From Xylanimonas allomyrinae (GTDB taxonomy: Bacteria > Actinomycetota > Actinomycetes > Actinomycetales > Cellulomonadaceae): DNA of 64,000 nt. Shown here in pieces: positions 25,216 to 34,885 of this stretch (positions are counted from its first letter, which is position 1; each line of letters opens with the position of its first letter). The notes under the pieces were generated by a model. It made no database searches. It saw only the letters and a list, made by a program, of their open reading frames with translations, and was not told the origin of the DNA. The translations under genes were made by a program, and so were the position numbers. The stretch spans positions 930,001 to 994,000 of the forward strand of contig NZ_CP035495.1 of the NCBI RefSeq assembly GCF_004135345.1. The letters run 5' to 3'.

Positions 25216-27345
25216 ATGAAACGCATCTCCGTCGACATCGGCGGCACGTTCACCGACTGCTTCTTCGTCTGGGACGACACGTATGTCGAGGCCAAGGCGC
25301 TGACCACCCACCACAACCTGGCGCTCGGGTTCAACGAGGCGCTCGACCTGGCGTGCACCCGCGCGGGGCTCGAGCGGCAGGCCGTGCTGTCCGCCGTCGA
25401 CTCGGTGCGGTACGCGACGACGCTCGGCACCAACGCGCTCATCGAGCGCAAGGGCCCCAAGGTCGCCGCGATCGTCACGCACGGCTTCGAGGACACGATC
25501 CCGCTCTCGCGCGGACGCGGCTACGGCGAGGGCCTCGACCACACCATGCAGCAGAACCTTCCGGCCGCCGAGCGCCCCGAGCCGATCGTGCCGCGCTCGA
25601 TGATCCGGTCGGTGCGTGAGCGCGTGAACTCGGCCGGCAGGATCGTCGCACCGCTCGACCGCGACGACGTGCGGCACGTGGTGCGCGAGCTGGTCGACGC
25701 CGGGGCCGAGGCCATCGTCGTCTCCCTCGTCAACGCGACCGAGAACCCGGCCCACGAGCTGGCGATCCAGGAGATCGTCCTCGACGAGTTCCCCCCGCAC
25801 GAGCTCGGCGCGATCCCCGTGCTGCTGGGCCACCAGGTCTCGGGGCGCAAGGGCGAGTACGTGCGGGCGACGTCGACGATCATCGACGGGTTCCTGCACG
25901 AGATCATGTTCCACGCGCTGTCGCAGCTGTCGACCAACCTGCGCGACTCCGGCTACACCAAGCCGATGCTCGTGATCCACAACTCGGGCGGCATGGCGCA
26001 GATGAACTCGACGGACGCGCTCCAGACGATCCATTCGGGCCCGATCGCGGGGGTCGGGGCGGCCGAGCACCTGTCGACGGAGACCGGCCTCGGCCACGTC
26101 ATCTCGACCGACATGGGCGGCACGTCGTTCGACATCGGGCTCGTGCCCGAGGGCGGGGTCAAGCACTACGACTTCCTGCCCACCATCGACCGCTGGCTCG
26201 TGTCCGTGCCCATGGTCCACCTGGACACGCTCGGCGCGGGTGGCGGCTCGATCGCCACCTACGACCGCATCCACGACTCGATCAAGATCGGGCCCGAGTC
26301 GGCCGGCTCCAACCCGGGCCCGGCGTGCTACGACCGCGGCGGGCTGCGTCCGACGGTCACCGACGCGGACCTGCTGCTCGGCTACCTCGACCCGGGGAAC
26401 TACGCCAACGGGTTCATCACGCTCAACCCTCGCCGCGCGCGGTTCGCGATCGAGGAGACGCTGTGCGACCCGCTCGACATGGACGTCGTGGACGTGGCGC
26501 GCGTCATCAAGGACGGCGTCGACGAGCAGATGGCCATCGGCATCGGCAAGGAGCTGCGCGTGCGCGGCTACCTGCCGGAGGACTTCACCATGCTCGCCTA
26601 CGGCGGCAACGGGCCGCTGCACGCGTGCGGCATCGCCCGGCACGCCGGGATCAAGCGCGTGCTCGCGCCGCCGTTCTCGTCGGTGTTCTCGGCCTGCGGT
26701 GCGGGCAACATGAAGCAGCTGCACTTCCACGAGCGCGGCGTGCACATGACGATGTACAACGCGACCAGCAGGGAGCTGTTCGACGACTACGAGGCCTTCA
26801 ACGCCGTCGTCGAGGAGCTCGAGGCCCGCGGCCGGGAGGACCTGCTGCGCCAGGGCGTGCGTGCCCAGGACGTGCGGCACCGGCTCGAGCTGGACATGCG
26901 CTACGGCAACCAGCTGCTGACGCAGGCCGTCGCGCTCGACGGCATCGACCGCGTCCACGGCGTCGGCGACGTCCTGTCGATCATCCGCACCTTCGGCACC
27001 GTCTACAGCCACCGGTTCGGCGCGGAGTCGGCCGCCCCGGAGGCGGGGATCCGCTGCAACACGGTGCGCGTGGCGTCCTACGTCGACGGCGACGTGGTCA
27101 AGTTCGCCTCGCTCGAGACGGGCGGCACCCGCACGACGCCGCAGCCCGTCGGCAGCCGTCCGGTGTACTTCATCGGGCACGCGAAGGCTCTCGACACCCC
27201 GGTGTACGACCAGACGGCGCTCACCGCGGCCCACGTGATCGCCGGGCCGGCGATCGTCACGACAGAGAACACGACCTTCCTCGTCGAGCCGGGCTGGCGG
27301 CTCGAGCCCACCCGTCAGGGCGCGGTGTGGTTCCTGCAGGACTGA
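25216..27345 (+). CDS. Hydantoinase A/acetone-carboxylase-type ketone carboxylase subunit (second paralogue)
   Basis: A 709-residue HyuA-family chain with the canonical N-terminal loop VDIGGTFTDCFFVWDD, in contrast to its altered paralogue upstream. Further blocks are TTLGTNALIERKG, STDMGGTSFDIGLV, SNPGPACYDRGG and YGGNGPLHACGIARHAG. It resembles AcxA/ApcD-type ATP-using subunits that activate the ketone and bicarbonate. AGGAGGGA lies just before the start. The presence of two unequal HyuA chains points to an acetophenone-carboxylase-like alpha-alpha' arrangement rather than the simple acetone carboxylase set. This is inference from gene order and size. Confidence 0.87.
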   Translation: MKRISVDIGGTFTDCFFVWDDTYVEAKALTTHHNLALGFNEALDLACTRAGLERQAVLSAVDSVRYATTLGTNALIERKGPKVAAIVTHGFEDTIPLSRGRGYGEGLDHTMQQNLPAAERPEPIVPRSMIRSVRERVNSAGRIVAPLDRDDVRHVVRELVDAGAEAIVVSLVNATENPAHELAIQEIVLDEFPPHELGAIPVLLGHQVSGRKGEYVRATSTIIDGFLHEIMFHALSQLSTNLRDSGYTKPMLVIHNSGGMAQMNSTDALQTIHSGPIAGVGAAEHLSTETGLGHVISTDMGGTSFDIGLVPEGGVKHYDFLPTIDRWLVSVPMVHLDTLGAGGGSIATYDRIHDSIKIGPESAGSNPGPACYDRGGLRPTVTDADLLLGYLDPGNYANGFITLNPRRARFAIEETLCDPLDMDVVDVARVIKDGVDEQMAIGIGKELRVRGYLPEDFTMLAYGGNGPLHACGIARHAGIKRVLAPPFSSVFSACGAGNMKQLHFHERGVHMTMYNATSRELFDDYEAFNAVVEELEARGREDLLRQGVRAQDVRHRLELDMRYGNQLLTQAVALDGIDRVHGVGDVLSIIRTFGTVYSHRFGAESAAPEAGIRCNTVRVASYVDGDVVKFASLETGGTRTTPQPVGSRPVYFIGHAKALDTPVYDQTALTAAHVIAGPAIVTTENTTFLVEPGWRLEPTRQGAVWFLQD

Positions 27346-27371
27346 CCGTCGACAGCAAAGGAGCAACCGAC

Positions 27372-29672
27372 ATGACCATCAGCCAGGAACGCCCGGCGCC
27401 GCTGCTCAGCGAGCAGGAGCAGGAGTGGGTCGACCAGTTCATGGACGAGACCACGCTGTTCCTCGGGCCGGACCCGCAGATCATGCGCGACCACTCGATC
27501 GCGTCCCGTTCGGTGCGTGAGGACGAGGCGATCGCCCAGGGCGTCGACCGCCTCCAGGTCGAGCGCATCCGCAAGCGCATCGCGGGCGCTCTCGACGAGG
27601 GCTACGAGATGTGCGAGGCGCAGGGTGCCGCCCCGGGCGCCAAGTGGGGCGACCTGACGACGGCGATCTACACGGCCGCCGGCGACGTGTCGTACCTGTC
27701 GTGCCACGGGGTGATCGCGTTCAGCGCGATCCTGCACCACCCGATCCGCTACATCATGAAGTACTGGAAGGACGAGCCGACGGTCGGGGTGTACCCGGGC
27801 GACGGGTTCATCCACAACGATGCCCGCTACGGAAACGTCCACAACACCGACCAGTCGATGATCATGCCGATCATGCGCGACGGCGAGATCATCGCGTGGG
27901 TCGCCGCGACCATCCACGAGGGCGAGAACGGCGCATGCGAGCCGGGCGGCATGCCGTCCGGCTCGGAGACGCCGTTCGACGACGGGCTGCGCATGAGCCC
28001 GTTCAAGATCGTCGAGCGCGGGCACCTGCGGCGCGACCTGCTGACCTTCCTCCAGCACTCGGTGCGCGACCCCAAGCTCCAGCTCGCGGACCTCAAGGTC
28101 AAGATCACGGCCGTGCGCAAGATCATGGACCGCATCGACGCCGTCATCGACGAGGTGGGCGTCGACACGTTCATCGCCGCGCTGCGCGTCACGGTCGAGG
28201 ACGTCGACGCCGAGGTGCGCCGGCGCATCGCCGAGCTGCCCGACGGCACCTACCGCTTCGACCAGTTCATGGACTCGACGCTCAAGGAGAACATCCTCAT
28301 CAAGTTCGCCTGCAAGATGACGGTCAAGGGCGACACGATGACCGTCGACCTGCGCGGCACCGGCCCCGAGATCCTCAACCGGGCCATCAACTCGCCGCTG
28401 TGCTCGGTCAAGTCGATGTTCATGCAGGCCGTGCTCGCGTTCTGGTGGCCCGACCTGCCGCGCTGCACCTCCGCGATGAGCTGCATCGAGATCATCTCCG
28501 ACGAGGGCACGTGGGCCGACGCGTCGTACGACGCGCCCATGGGCCAGTCGTTGCAGGCCTCGTTCCGCGGGTTCAGCGCGTTCCAGGCGCTCTACAGCCG
28601 CGTGTCCTTCTCGACGCCGAACAAGTACAGCAACACCGTCGCGAACTGGTTCAACCAGATCAACACGTTCCTGTGGGGCGGGGTGACCCAGCACGGCGAC
28701 GCCGTGGGCAACCTGTGCGCCGACCTCAACGGGATGCCCGGCGGGGCCAAGCCGTTCCGCGACGGCGAGGACTCCGTCTCCCCGCTGTTCTGCGCGATGG
28801 CCGACACCGCCGAGCAGGAGGTCATGGAGGAGGAGGTGCCCTTCATGCAGCTCGTGTCCAAGCGCCTGGTGCGCGACAACATGGGCTTCGGCAAGTTCAC
28901 CGGCGGCATGGGCTACGAGATGATCGTCGCCGCCGAGGGCACGCCCGAGTGGGGCTTCATGACGGTGACCTCGGGCTCGAAGTTCTCCTCCGTCTACGGC
29001 ATGTACGGCGGCTACGGCTGCGGCGCCTACCCGCTGGCCATGGTCAAGGGCGCCAACGTCTACGAGCACATCCGCCGGGACCCGAAGACGTTCGACCTGT
29101 CCATCGAGAAGGTCATGAACGAGCGCCCGTTCGAGGACGGCCAGTACACGACGTCCCACATGGGCCTGCAGTACGACCGCGCCAACGACGGCGAGCTGTA
29201 CATGATCAGCCAGGGCGCCGGCGGAGGGTACGGCGACCCGCTGGAGCGAGCGCCCGAGTCGGTGGTGCGGGACGCCGAGCTGGGCCGCATCAGCCGCAAG
29301 GTCGCCGAGGACGTCTTCGCGGTCCGCTACGACCCCGAGACGTACCGCCTGGACGCGGCGGCGACCACCGCGGCCCGTGCCGCCGCCCGGCAGGCGCGCC
29401 TGGAGCGCGGCAAGCCGTTCGACCAGTTCGTCGCCGAGTTCGTCACTCCCGAGCCACCCGCGGATCTCCTCTACTACGGGTCGTGGGGCGAGACGGACGA
29501 GCTGACCGCGACCGTCTTCGCGATCGACGGACCCGAGCGTGTCACCGCCCCGATCGAGGACCTGCCGATCGTCGTCGTGCCGGACCGGCGCGAGCTGAAG
29601 ATCGCCAGGCTCGAGGCGCGCGTGCGCGAGCTCGAGGACAGGCACGGCGAGCAGGTCACCCGGCTCACCTGA
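27372..29672 (+). CDS. Hydantoinase B/acetone-carboxylase alpha-type subunit
   Basis: A 766-residue HyuB-family protein, the chain that carries the carboxylation site in acetone and acetophenone carboxylases. Visible blocks are GVIAFSAILHHPIRYI, PGDGFIHNDARYGNVHNTDQ, WVAATIHEGENGACEPGG and a late ISQGAGGGYGDPLERAPE, the typical HyuB C-terminal glycine motif. A short predicted coiled coil ends it (ARLEARVRELEDRHG). The ATG at 27372 follows AAAGGAG. It is followed by a 13-bp hairpin before the next operon gene. Confidence 0.88.
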   Translation: MTISQERPAPLLSEQEQEWVDQFMDETTLFLGPDPQIMRDHSIASRSVREDEAIAQGVDRLQVERIRKRIAGALDEGYEMCEAQGAAPGAKWGDLTTAIYTAAGDVSYLSCHGVIAFSAILHHPIRYIMKYWKDEPTVGVYPGDGFIHNDARYGNVHNTDQSMIMPIMRDGEIIAWVAATIHEGENGACEPGGMPSGSETPFDDGLRMSPFKIVERGHLRRDLLTFLQHSVRDPKLQLADLKVKITAVRKIMDRIDAVIDEVGVDTFIAALRVTVEDVDAEVRRRIAELPDGTYRFDQFMDSTLKENILIKFACKMTVKGDTMTVDLRGTGPEILNRAINSPLCSVKSMFMQAVLAFWWPDLPRCTSAMSCIEIISDEGTWADASYDAPMGQSLQASFRGFSAFQALYSRVSFSTPNKYSNTVANWFNQINTFLWGGVTQHGDAVGNLCADLNGMPGGAKPFRDGEDSVSPLFCAMADTAEQEVMEEEVPFMQLVSKRLVRDNMGFGKFTGGMGYEMIVAAEGTPEWGFMTVTSGSKFSSVYGMYGGYGCGAYPLAMVKGANVYEHIRRDPKTFDLSIEKVMNERPFEDGQYTTSHMGLQYDRANDGELYMISQGAGGGYGDPLERAPESVVRDAELGRISRKVAEDVFAVRYDPETYRLDAAATTAARAAARQARLERGKPFDQFVAEFVTPEPPADLLYYGSWGETDELTATVFAIDGPERVTAPIEDLPIVVVPDRRELKIARLEARVRELEDRHGEQVTRLT

Positions 29673-29680
29673 GGCACCAC

Positions 29681-29711
29681 GGGAGGCCGGGCCGCACGGG
29701 CCCGGCCTCCC
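29681..29711 (+). terminator. Intra-operon hairpin after the HyuB gene
   Basis: GGGAGGCCGGGCC (29681-29693) and GGCCCGGCCTCCC (29699-29711) form a perfect 13-bp stem with a 5-base loop, between the HyuB gene and the 266-residue gene. It may be a partial terminator or an RNA-stabilising end that lowers expression of the downstream genes. Confidence 0.6.
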
Positions 29712-29729
29712 CGAACGGAAGGGACGACC

Positions 29730-30530
29730 ATGGCAAACCTCTTCGACATCCTGGTGCAGGCACCGCCCAGCGGCCGGCGCCGCGCGCTGCTCATCGACTC
29801 GGACGCCTACGCGCGCGCGGTCATCCGCCAGGGTGCGCCGATCCCGTGGGGCGACCTCGCGGCGTTCACGGGCTTCGCCGGCCAGGTGCAGGCGCTGCTG
29901 GGCCCCGACGCCGGCTGGGTCGACGTCGCGTCCCTGCACGCCGCGCACCTGGCCCGCCACCCGCAGCTCGTCGCCGCGATGGGCGAGCGCTCACGGCCCG
30001 GCTACGCGCTGCGCACCCTCCTCGCGTCGGCCGAGGCGACAGAAGAGGTGCTCTCGCACCTGTCGACGATCGCGCTCCAGACGCAGCGCCCGATCGTGCT
30101 CGCGTGCCCGTCGCCGGGCCGCTGGGCCGCGATCGCCGCCGCCGCCGCGGGCACGCCGCTCGACGTGGTCGACGAGGACGCCGCCGACACCGCCTCGGTG
30201 TACGTCGCCGAATGGCTCGGCAAGCTCGCCGGTGCGCGCGTGGCACTCGTGCTCTCCGAAGGCGCGGGCGACACCGGCGGCGCCGTCGTCGCACCCGAGT
30301 CGCTCGCCTCCTACACGTCGATCGCCAACGTGGCCGCGCACCTGGGCTGGGCGGTCGCGCTGCGCTCCGCCGGCGAGGTCGAGACGCTGGGACCGGCGTC
30401 GATCGGCCAGATCCCCTCCGAGTACTGGGCGGGCGGCGACCCGGACATCGACGGCGACGTCCTGCTGGCCACGCTGCCGGCCGACGCCGTGCCCGAGCGC
30501 GTGCTCGAACAGCTCGCCCGGCTGAACTGA
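29730..30530 (+). CDS. Carboxylase-associated protein of unknown function, Apc5-like by position
   Basis: A 266-residue soluble protein with no motif that I recognise. It begins MANLFDILVQAPPSGRRRAL and has an alternating strand/helix composition, with a segment RPIVLACPSPGRWAAIAAAA that could be a Rossmann-like crossover. It follows the HyuB gene in the same direction. Acetophenone carboxylase has a fifth subunit (Apc5, roughly 34 kDa) encoded after the four core genes, and this gene occupies the same slot, so a similar accessory role is likely but rests on context. GAAGGGA precedes the ATG. Confidence 0.6.
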   Translation: MANLFDILVQAPPSGRRRALLIDSDAYARAVIRQGAPIPWGDLAAFTGFAGQVQALLGPDAGWVDVASLHAAHLARHPQLVAAMGERSRPGYALRTLLASAEATEEVLSHLSTIALQTQRPIVLACPSPGRWAAIAAAAAGTPLDVVDEDAADTASVYVAEWLGKLAGARVALVLSEGAGDTGGAVVAPESLASYTSIANVAAHLGWAVALRSAGEVETLGPASIGQIPSEYWAGGDPDIDGDVLLATLPADAVPERVLEQLARLN

Positions 30531-30543
30531 GGAGACGACGAAC

Positions 30544-31329
30544 ATGGACAAGCTGGTCACCGACCCCGCCACGGCGGTCGCGGTCGTCCGCGACGGGATG
30601 ACCGTCGCCACGGGCGGCTTCGGCGTCTGCGGGATCCCCGCGGTGCTGCTCCAGGCGCTCGCCGATCGTGGCACCGCAGACCTGACGATCGTGTCGAACA
30701 ACTGCGGCCTGGCGGGGATCGGCAACTCGCTGCTGCTCGAGAACGGCCAGATCCGGCGGCTGATCGCCTCCTACGTGGGTGAGAACCGCGAGCTGGAACG
30801 CCAGTACCTCGCCGGGCAGGTCGAGATCGAGCTCAACCCCCAGGGCACCCTCGCCGAGCGGCTGCGCGCCGGCGGCTCGGGCCTGGCGGCGTTCTACACG
30901 CGCACCGGCGTCGGCACCGTCGTCGCCGACGGCGGGCTGCCGATCAGGTACGCGCCCGACGGCTCCGTGGCGCTCGCCTCGCAGCCCAAGCCGACCGAGA
31001 CGTTCGACTGGGACGGCACGCCCACGGTCTTCGTCCGCGAGGAGGCGCTGCGTGCCGACGTCGCTCTCGTACGCGCCTGGAAGGGCGACACCCACGGCAA
31101 CCTCGTGTTCCGCAAGGCGGCACGCAACTTCAACCCGCTGTGTGCCATGGCCGCACACGTCACGATCGCCGAGGTCGAGGAGGTCGTGCCCGCGGGCACG
31201 CTCGACCCCGACGCCGTCCACCTGCCGGGCGCGTACGTGCAGGCGGTGCTACGACTGACGCCCGCCCAGGCGTCCCTCAAGGGGATCGAGAGGCGCACCG
31301 TGCGCCCCGCGCCGGACAAGGAGGCCTGA
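30544..31329 (+). CDS. 3-oxoacid CoA-transferase subunit A
   Basis: A 261-residue class I CoA-transferase alpha chain. The glycine-rich N-terminal block [16 protein letters not shown], followed by [16 protein letters not shown], and the later [11 protein letters not shown] and [20 protein letters not shown] are characteristic of SCOT/ScoA. With subunit B it transfers CoA from succinyl-CoA to a 3-oxoacid such as acetoacetate or benzoylacetate. It starts 13 bp after the preceding gene (GAGGAGACG upstream) and is one base from subunit B. It supplies the CoA activation step that follows ketone carboxylation. Confidence 0.92.
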   Translation: MDKLVTDPATAVAVVRDGMTVATGGFGVCGIPAVLLQALADRGTADLTIVSNNCGLAGIGNSLLLENGQIRRLIASYVGENRELERQYLAGQVEIELNPQGTLAERLRAGGSGLAAFYTRTGVGTVVADGGLPIRYAPDGSVALASQPKPTETFDWDGTPTVFVREEALRADVALVRAWKGDTHGNLVFRKAARNFNPLCAMAAHVTIAEVEEVVPAGTLDPDAVHLPGAYVQAVLRLTPAQASLKGIERRTVRPAPDKEA

Positions 31330-31330
31330 G

Positions 31331-31966
31331 ATGGTGTGGACACGCGAGCAGATGGCGGCCCGCGCAGCCCAGGAGCTGCGCGACGGCGACTACGTGAACC
31401 TGGGCATCGGCATCCCGACGCTCGTGCCGGGGCAGATCCCGCCAGGCGTGCAGATCGTGCTCCAGTCGGAGAACGGCATCCTCGGCCTGGGGGAGTACCC
31501 GTGGGAGGGCGAGGAGGACGCGGACCTCATCAACGCCGGCAAGGAGACCGTGACGACGACGCGCGGCGCGTGCTTCTTCGACTCGGCGACGAGCTTCGGC
31601 ATGATCCGGTCGGGCAAGATCGACGCCGCGATCCTCGGCGGCATGCAGGTCAGCGCACGCGGCGACCTGAGCAACTGGGTCGTGCCGGGCAAGCTGGTCA
31701 AGGGCATGGGCGGCGCGATGGACCTGGTGCACGGCGCCCGGCGCGTCGTCGTCCTCATGGAGCACACCGCCAAGGACGGAACCCCCAAGATCCTCGCCGA
31801 GAACACGCTCCCGCTGACCGGCGCGGGCGTCGTCGACCGCATCATCACCGACCTCGCGGTGCTCGACGTGACCGCCGACGGCCTGGAGCTGGTCGAGCTC
31901 GCACCCGGGGTCGGCGCGGACGACGTGGCCGCCCGGACGGGCGCCCCGGTACGCGGCGCCGCCTGA
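31331..31966 (+). CDS. 3-oxoacid CoA-transferase subunit B
   Basis: A 211-residue class I CoA-transferase beta chain. The catalytic Glu lies in [11 protein letters not shown] (near residue 47). [15 protein letters not shown] and the C-terminal [15 protein letters not shown] are further family blocks. It ends the carboxylase operon; 92 bp separate it from the PH-domain genes. Together with the thiolase at 17104 it completes a route from a ketone via a 3-oxoacid and 3-oxoacyl-CoA to acetyl-CoA plus an acyl-CoA. Confidence 0.92.
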   Translation: MVWTREQMAARAAQELRDGDYVNLGIGIPTLVPGQIPPGVQIVLQSENGILGLGEYPWEGEEDADLINAGKETVTTTRGACFFDSATSFGMIRSGKIDAAILGGMQVSARGDLSNWVVPGKLVKGMGGAMDLVHGARRVVVLMEHTAKDGTPKILAENTLPLTGAGVVDRIITDLAVLDVTADGLELVELAPGVGADDVAARTGAPVRGAA

Positions 31967-32058
31967 CCGCGACGTCCGCACCACCTGCCGGGCGACGGCG
32001 GATCGAGTCCCGTCGCCTCGTTGACCAACGGCAGCCCGCACCGGCACGCTGAATCACC

Positions 32059-32532
32059 GTGAGCGCATGCCCTGGTCTCGACGACGTCGCATGGAAGCCC
32101 GTCTCGCCCCGCCTGGTCCGCGGGCGCGTCCTGGCCACGCTGGCCTGGTGCGCGGTCCCGGCCGCCGCCGGGGTGGCGCTCGCGGTGGTGGTCTCGCCGT
32201 GGTGGTGGTTCCTGGCGGGTCCGTTCCTCGCCGTCCTCGGGTCGGCGGCGGCCTCGCCCGCGCAGGTCGCCGCCATCGGGTGGGCGGAGCGTGACAGCGA
32301 CCTGGTGGTCCGCAAGGGCTGGGTCTGGCGTGAGACGAAGGCGCTGCCCTACCACCGGCTCCAGTCCGTCGAGCTGGTCGAGGGCCCGATCGACCGTCGC
32401 CTGGGTCTGGCCAGCGTCTCGTTCCGGGCGGCGGCGAGCTCGACGTCGATCCCCGGGCTGCCCACGGCGGAGGCCGAGGCGCTGCGGGACCGGCTGGTGG
32501 CTCGCGGCGTGCGGCTGCGGAAGGCGACGTGA
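32059..32532 (+). CDS. YdbS-type bacterial PH domain membrane protein
   Basis: A 157-residue protein with two adjacent membrane helices (about residues 26-65, including VSPWWWFLAGPFLAVLG) followed by a bPH2 domain. The domain has the recognisable ERDSDLVVRKGWVWRETKAL, YHRLQSVELVEGPIDRRLGL and ending VARGVRLRKA. The GTG at 32059 has no strong ribosome-binding site. It overlaps the next gene by four bases. YdbS/YdbT pairs are found in many actinobacteria and Firmicutes; in Bacillus they affect resistance to certain bacteriocins, but the function here is not shown. Confidence 0.8.
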   Translation: MSACPGLDDVAWKPVSPRLVRGRVLATLAWCAVPAAAGVALAVVVSPWWWFLAGPFLAVLGSAAASPAQVAAIGWAERDSDLVVRKGWVWRETKALPYHRLQSVELVEGPIDRRLGLASVSFRAAASSTSIPGLPTAEAEALRDRLVARGVRLRKAT

Positions 32533-34015
32533 GCGTGCCGCCAGGCCCGAAGCACACGTCCGCCGTCACGCCGCCCGAGGAGTCCGTCACGCCCGACGCG
32601 CCCGGTGCGGCGCCGTCCGGCATCGCGGCGCCGGCGGAGCCTGCGGTTCCGCCTGCCGACGACCCGAGGTGGCGCCGCACTCACCCGGCGTCCGCCCTGG
32701 TGGACAACGCGGGCCGGGTCGGCATCGCGGCCTTCTTCCTGCTGCGGGAGGCGCGTGCGGCGCTGTCCGACGGGGTGAGCCTGGCCGGGCTCCTGTCGGG
32801 CGGGTTCTGGCGCTGGGGCGTCGTGGCGGGGGTCGCCGGGGCGGCGATGATGATCGGCGCGGACCTGGTCGCGTGGCGCCATCGGTGGTTCCTGGTGGGC
32901 GACGACGCGGTCCATCTCCGCTCGGGCCGGGCGAGGCGCACCGTGCGATCGGTGCGGCTCGACCGCATCCAGTCGGCCGACCTCGTGCGTCCCGTGGCGG
33001 CGCGCCTGTTCGGGTTGTGGGGCCTGAGGGCCGAGGTCGCGGACGACGGCGAGCGGGCCGTCGCGCTCACGTACCTGCGGCGCGAGGACGTGTTCGCGGT
33101 AAGGGCACGCCTGCTCGGCCAGGCGCAGCGCGACGGGGAGCAGTGCGGTCAGGAGCCGGAGCCGGTCGTCGCCGTCCCGGCGAGCCGCGCGTGGCGCGCG
33201 GTGCGCCGGTCGCCCGCCGTGTGGGGTGCGGCCGTCGGCGCGCTGTGGACGCTCGGCGCGGGCGTCGGCGCGTGGGCGGGCGGCGGGTCGGCGGGGGTGG
33301 TCGGCACCGTGCTGCTGGCGGGCACCGCGGGGGTCGCGGGGGTGGCGCGTGCCGGCTGGGCCGTCGTGGAACGGTCCGTGCGCTTCCGCGTCGGGTACGA
33401 CGGGCAGTCGCTGTCCCTGCGGCACGGTGTCGCCGAGACGCACCGCCGCACGCTCGCCCCCGGCGCGTCCAGGCGCTCACGCTGACCCAGCCCCCGTGGT
33501 GGCGAGGTCAGGGCTGGTGGTCGGTCAAGGTCAACGTGCCGGGCGTCGACGACGAGGAGGACGACGACGCGCCCTCGCCGTCGGACCTGTGCCCGCTCGC
33601 CACGGTGCCCGAGGCGCTGCTGCTGGCCGGGCTCACCCTGCCCGGTGCGGGGCACGACGGGACCGACGCGATCGCGGCCGCGCTGAGCGGCCGCGACCTG
33701 GCGGAGTGCGGGTTCCTCGTCGCGCCGCGCCGCGCCCGCGCGCTGGCCCCGGTCGGGTGGCGGCACGCGGGCGTGCGAGTGACGCCCGCGATCGTCGTCG
33801 TCCGCTCGGGGCGGTGGCGGCGCCGCGTCACCGTGCTGGGGCACGAGCACCCGCAGGCGGTCACGATCAGGCAGGGCTGGCGGGCGCGACGACGGCGGCT
33901 CGCCACGGTGACGTTCGCGCTGCCCGACGGCCCCGGCGGGACGACGCGCGTGAGGCACGTGGACGACGTCGCGGCGTGGGCGCTGTTCAATGCGCAGGCG
34001 CGGCGCGCGTGCTGA
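32529..34015 (+). CDS. YdbT-type PH domain membrane protein (one-base shift)
   Basis: As sequenced, the first frame stops at 33485, while the family sequence continues in another frame to 34015 (VQALTLTQPPWWRGQGWWSV onward). Adding one C to the run at 33457-33461 joins them into 495 residues. The product has a Pro-rich cytosolic N-terminus, paired membrane helices and several bPH2 units (for example DDAVHLRSGRARRTVRSVRL and then VRFRVGYDGQSLSLRHGV). It overlaps the YdbS gene by four bases, so the two probably form one complex. Its 3' end overlaps the convergent kinase gene by 29 bp. Confidence 0.78.
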
Positions 34016-34787
34016 GCAGGTCGAGCAGCCGCCGCGTCTGGCCGACGTACCCGCCGCCGAACAGCACCGCGTGGGCCGCGACCGGGAACAGGTGGTGGAG
34101 CGGCACGCGCTCACGCCAGCCCGGCGCGAGCGTGTGCGCGCCGTCGTAGGCGGCCAGGGTCTCGGCGAGGTGGGGCGCCCCGAACAGCGCGAGCATCGCC
34201 AGGTCGCACTCGCGGTGCCCGCCGTGCGCGGCCGGGTCGATGAGCACCGCCTGCGTGCCGCCGCCGGGACGCGGCGCCCACAGCACGTTGCCCGACCACA
34301 GGTCGCCGTGCAGGCGGGCGGGGGCGTCGTCGGCGGCCGGGCCGGCGAGCCGGCCGAGGCGTGCTGCGACGGCGTCGAAGGCGGCCTCGTCGGCGCGGTC
34401 GAACACGCCGCGCCGGCGGCCCAGCGCGCACACGGGCTCCAGGCGCGCCTCGCAGTAGAACTCCGCCCAGGTGTCCCACGCGCCGCCCGGGACGGGGAGC
34501 GGGTCGTCGAGCGGGCCGAAGAACCCCGCGTCCGCGCCCGGGGGCAGCGCCCCCCACGCGGGCGCGCCGGCGTCGTGCATCACCGCCAGGCGGCGCCCGA
34601 GGTCTGCCGCGGCCGCGGGCGTGGCCGGGACCTGCGGCACGCGGGCGAGGGTCAGGGACGCCTGCCCGGCGTCGAGCACCTCGACGACGCGCGGCCCTCC
34701 GGGCACCGCCAGCCAGCGCAGACCGGCCGCCTCGCTCCGGAAGTACCCGGGCGGGGCGCCGGGGCGGGCCTTGACGAACGTCTCCAT
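33987..34787 (-). CDS. Fructosamine kinase family protein
   Basis: A 266-residue kinase of the fructosamine-3-kinase/aminoglycoside-phosphotransferase-like fold. The catalytic loop reads LHGDLWSGNVLWA (near residue 160), followed by the metal-binding IDPAAHGGHRECDLAM. FYCEARLEPVCALGRR is a typical linker. It phosphorylates ketosamines on glycated proteins or metabolites, leading to deglycation; in bacteria ribulosamines are the better substrates. It is convergent with the YdbT-like gene, and no operon partner is present. Confidence 0.88.
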   Translation of the reverse strand: METFVKARPGAPPGYFRSEAAGLRWLAVPGGPRVVEVLDAGQASLTLARVPQVPATPAAAADLGRRLAVMHDAGAPAWGALPPGADAGFFGPLDDPLPVPGGAWDTWAEFYCEARLEPVCALGRRRGVFDRADEAAFDAVAARLGRLAGPAADDAPARLHGDLWSGNVLWAPRPGGGTQAVLIDPAAHGGHRECDLAMLALFGAPHLAETLAAYDGAHTLAPGWRERVPLHHLFPVAAHAVLFGGGYVGQTRRLLDLLSTRAAPAH

Positions 34788-34872
34788 GGCGGCCTCACGG
34801 TAGCCGCCGCCCGGCGGGGGTGCCTGGCGGGAGTGCCCAGCGGGGGCTTGATCGGCCGCCGGGGTTGGGCCC

Positions 34873-34878
34873 TACGAT
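34873..34878 (+). promoter_or_regulatory. -10-like element, leaderless start
   Basis: TACGAT ends seven bases before the ATG at 34886 and no Shine-Dalgarno sequence intervenes, the same arrangement as at 1045-1058. Confidence 0.4.
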
Positions 34879-34885
34879 CGGCGCC

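Noticed and set aside
27315-29960. 881-codon minus-strand frame opposite the HyuB gene
   Set aside because: Antisense shadow of a conserved gene with His/Val/Arg-rich low-complexity product.
32291-34015. Single 574-codon frame covering both PH-domain genes
   Set aside because: Only its last 180 codons carry the family sequence; the first part is a shadow frame. The real gene switches frame at about 33460.
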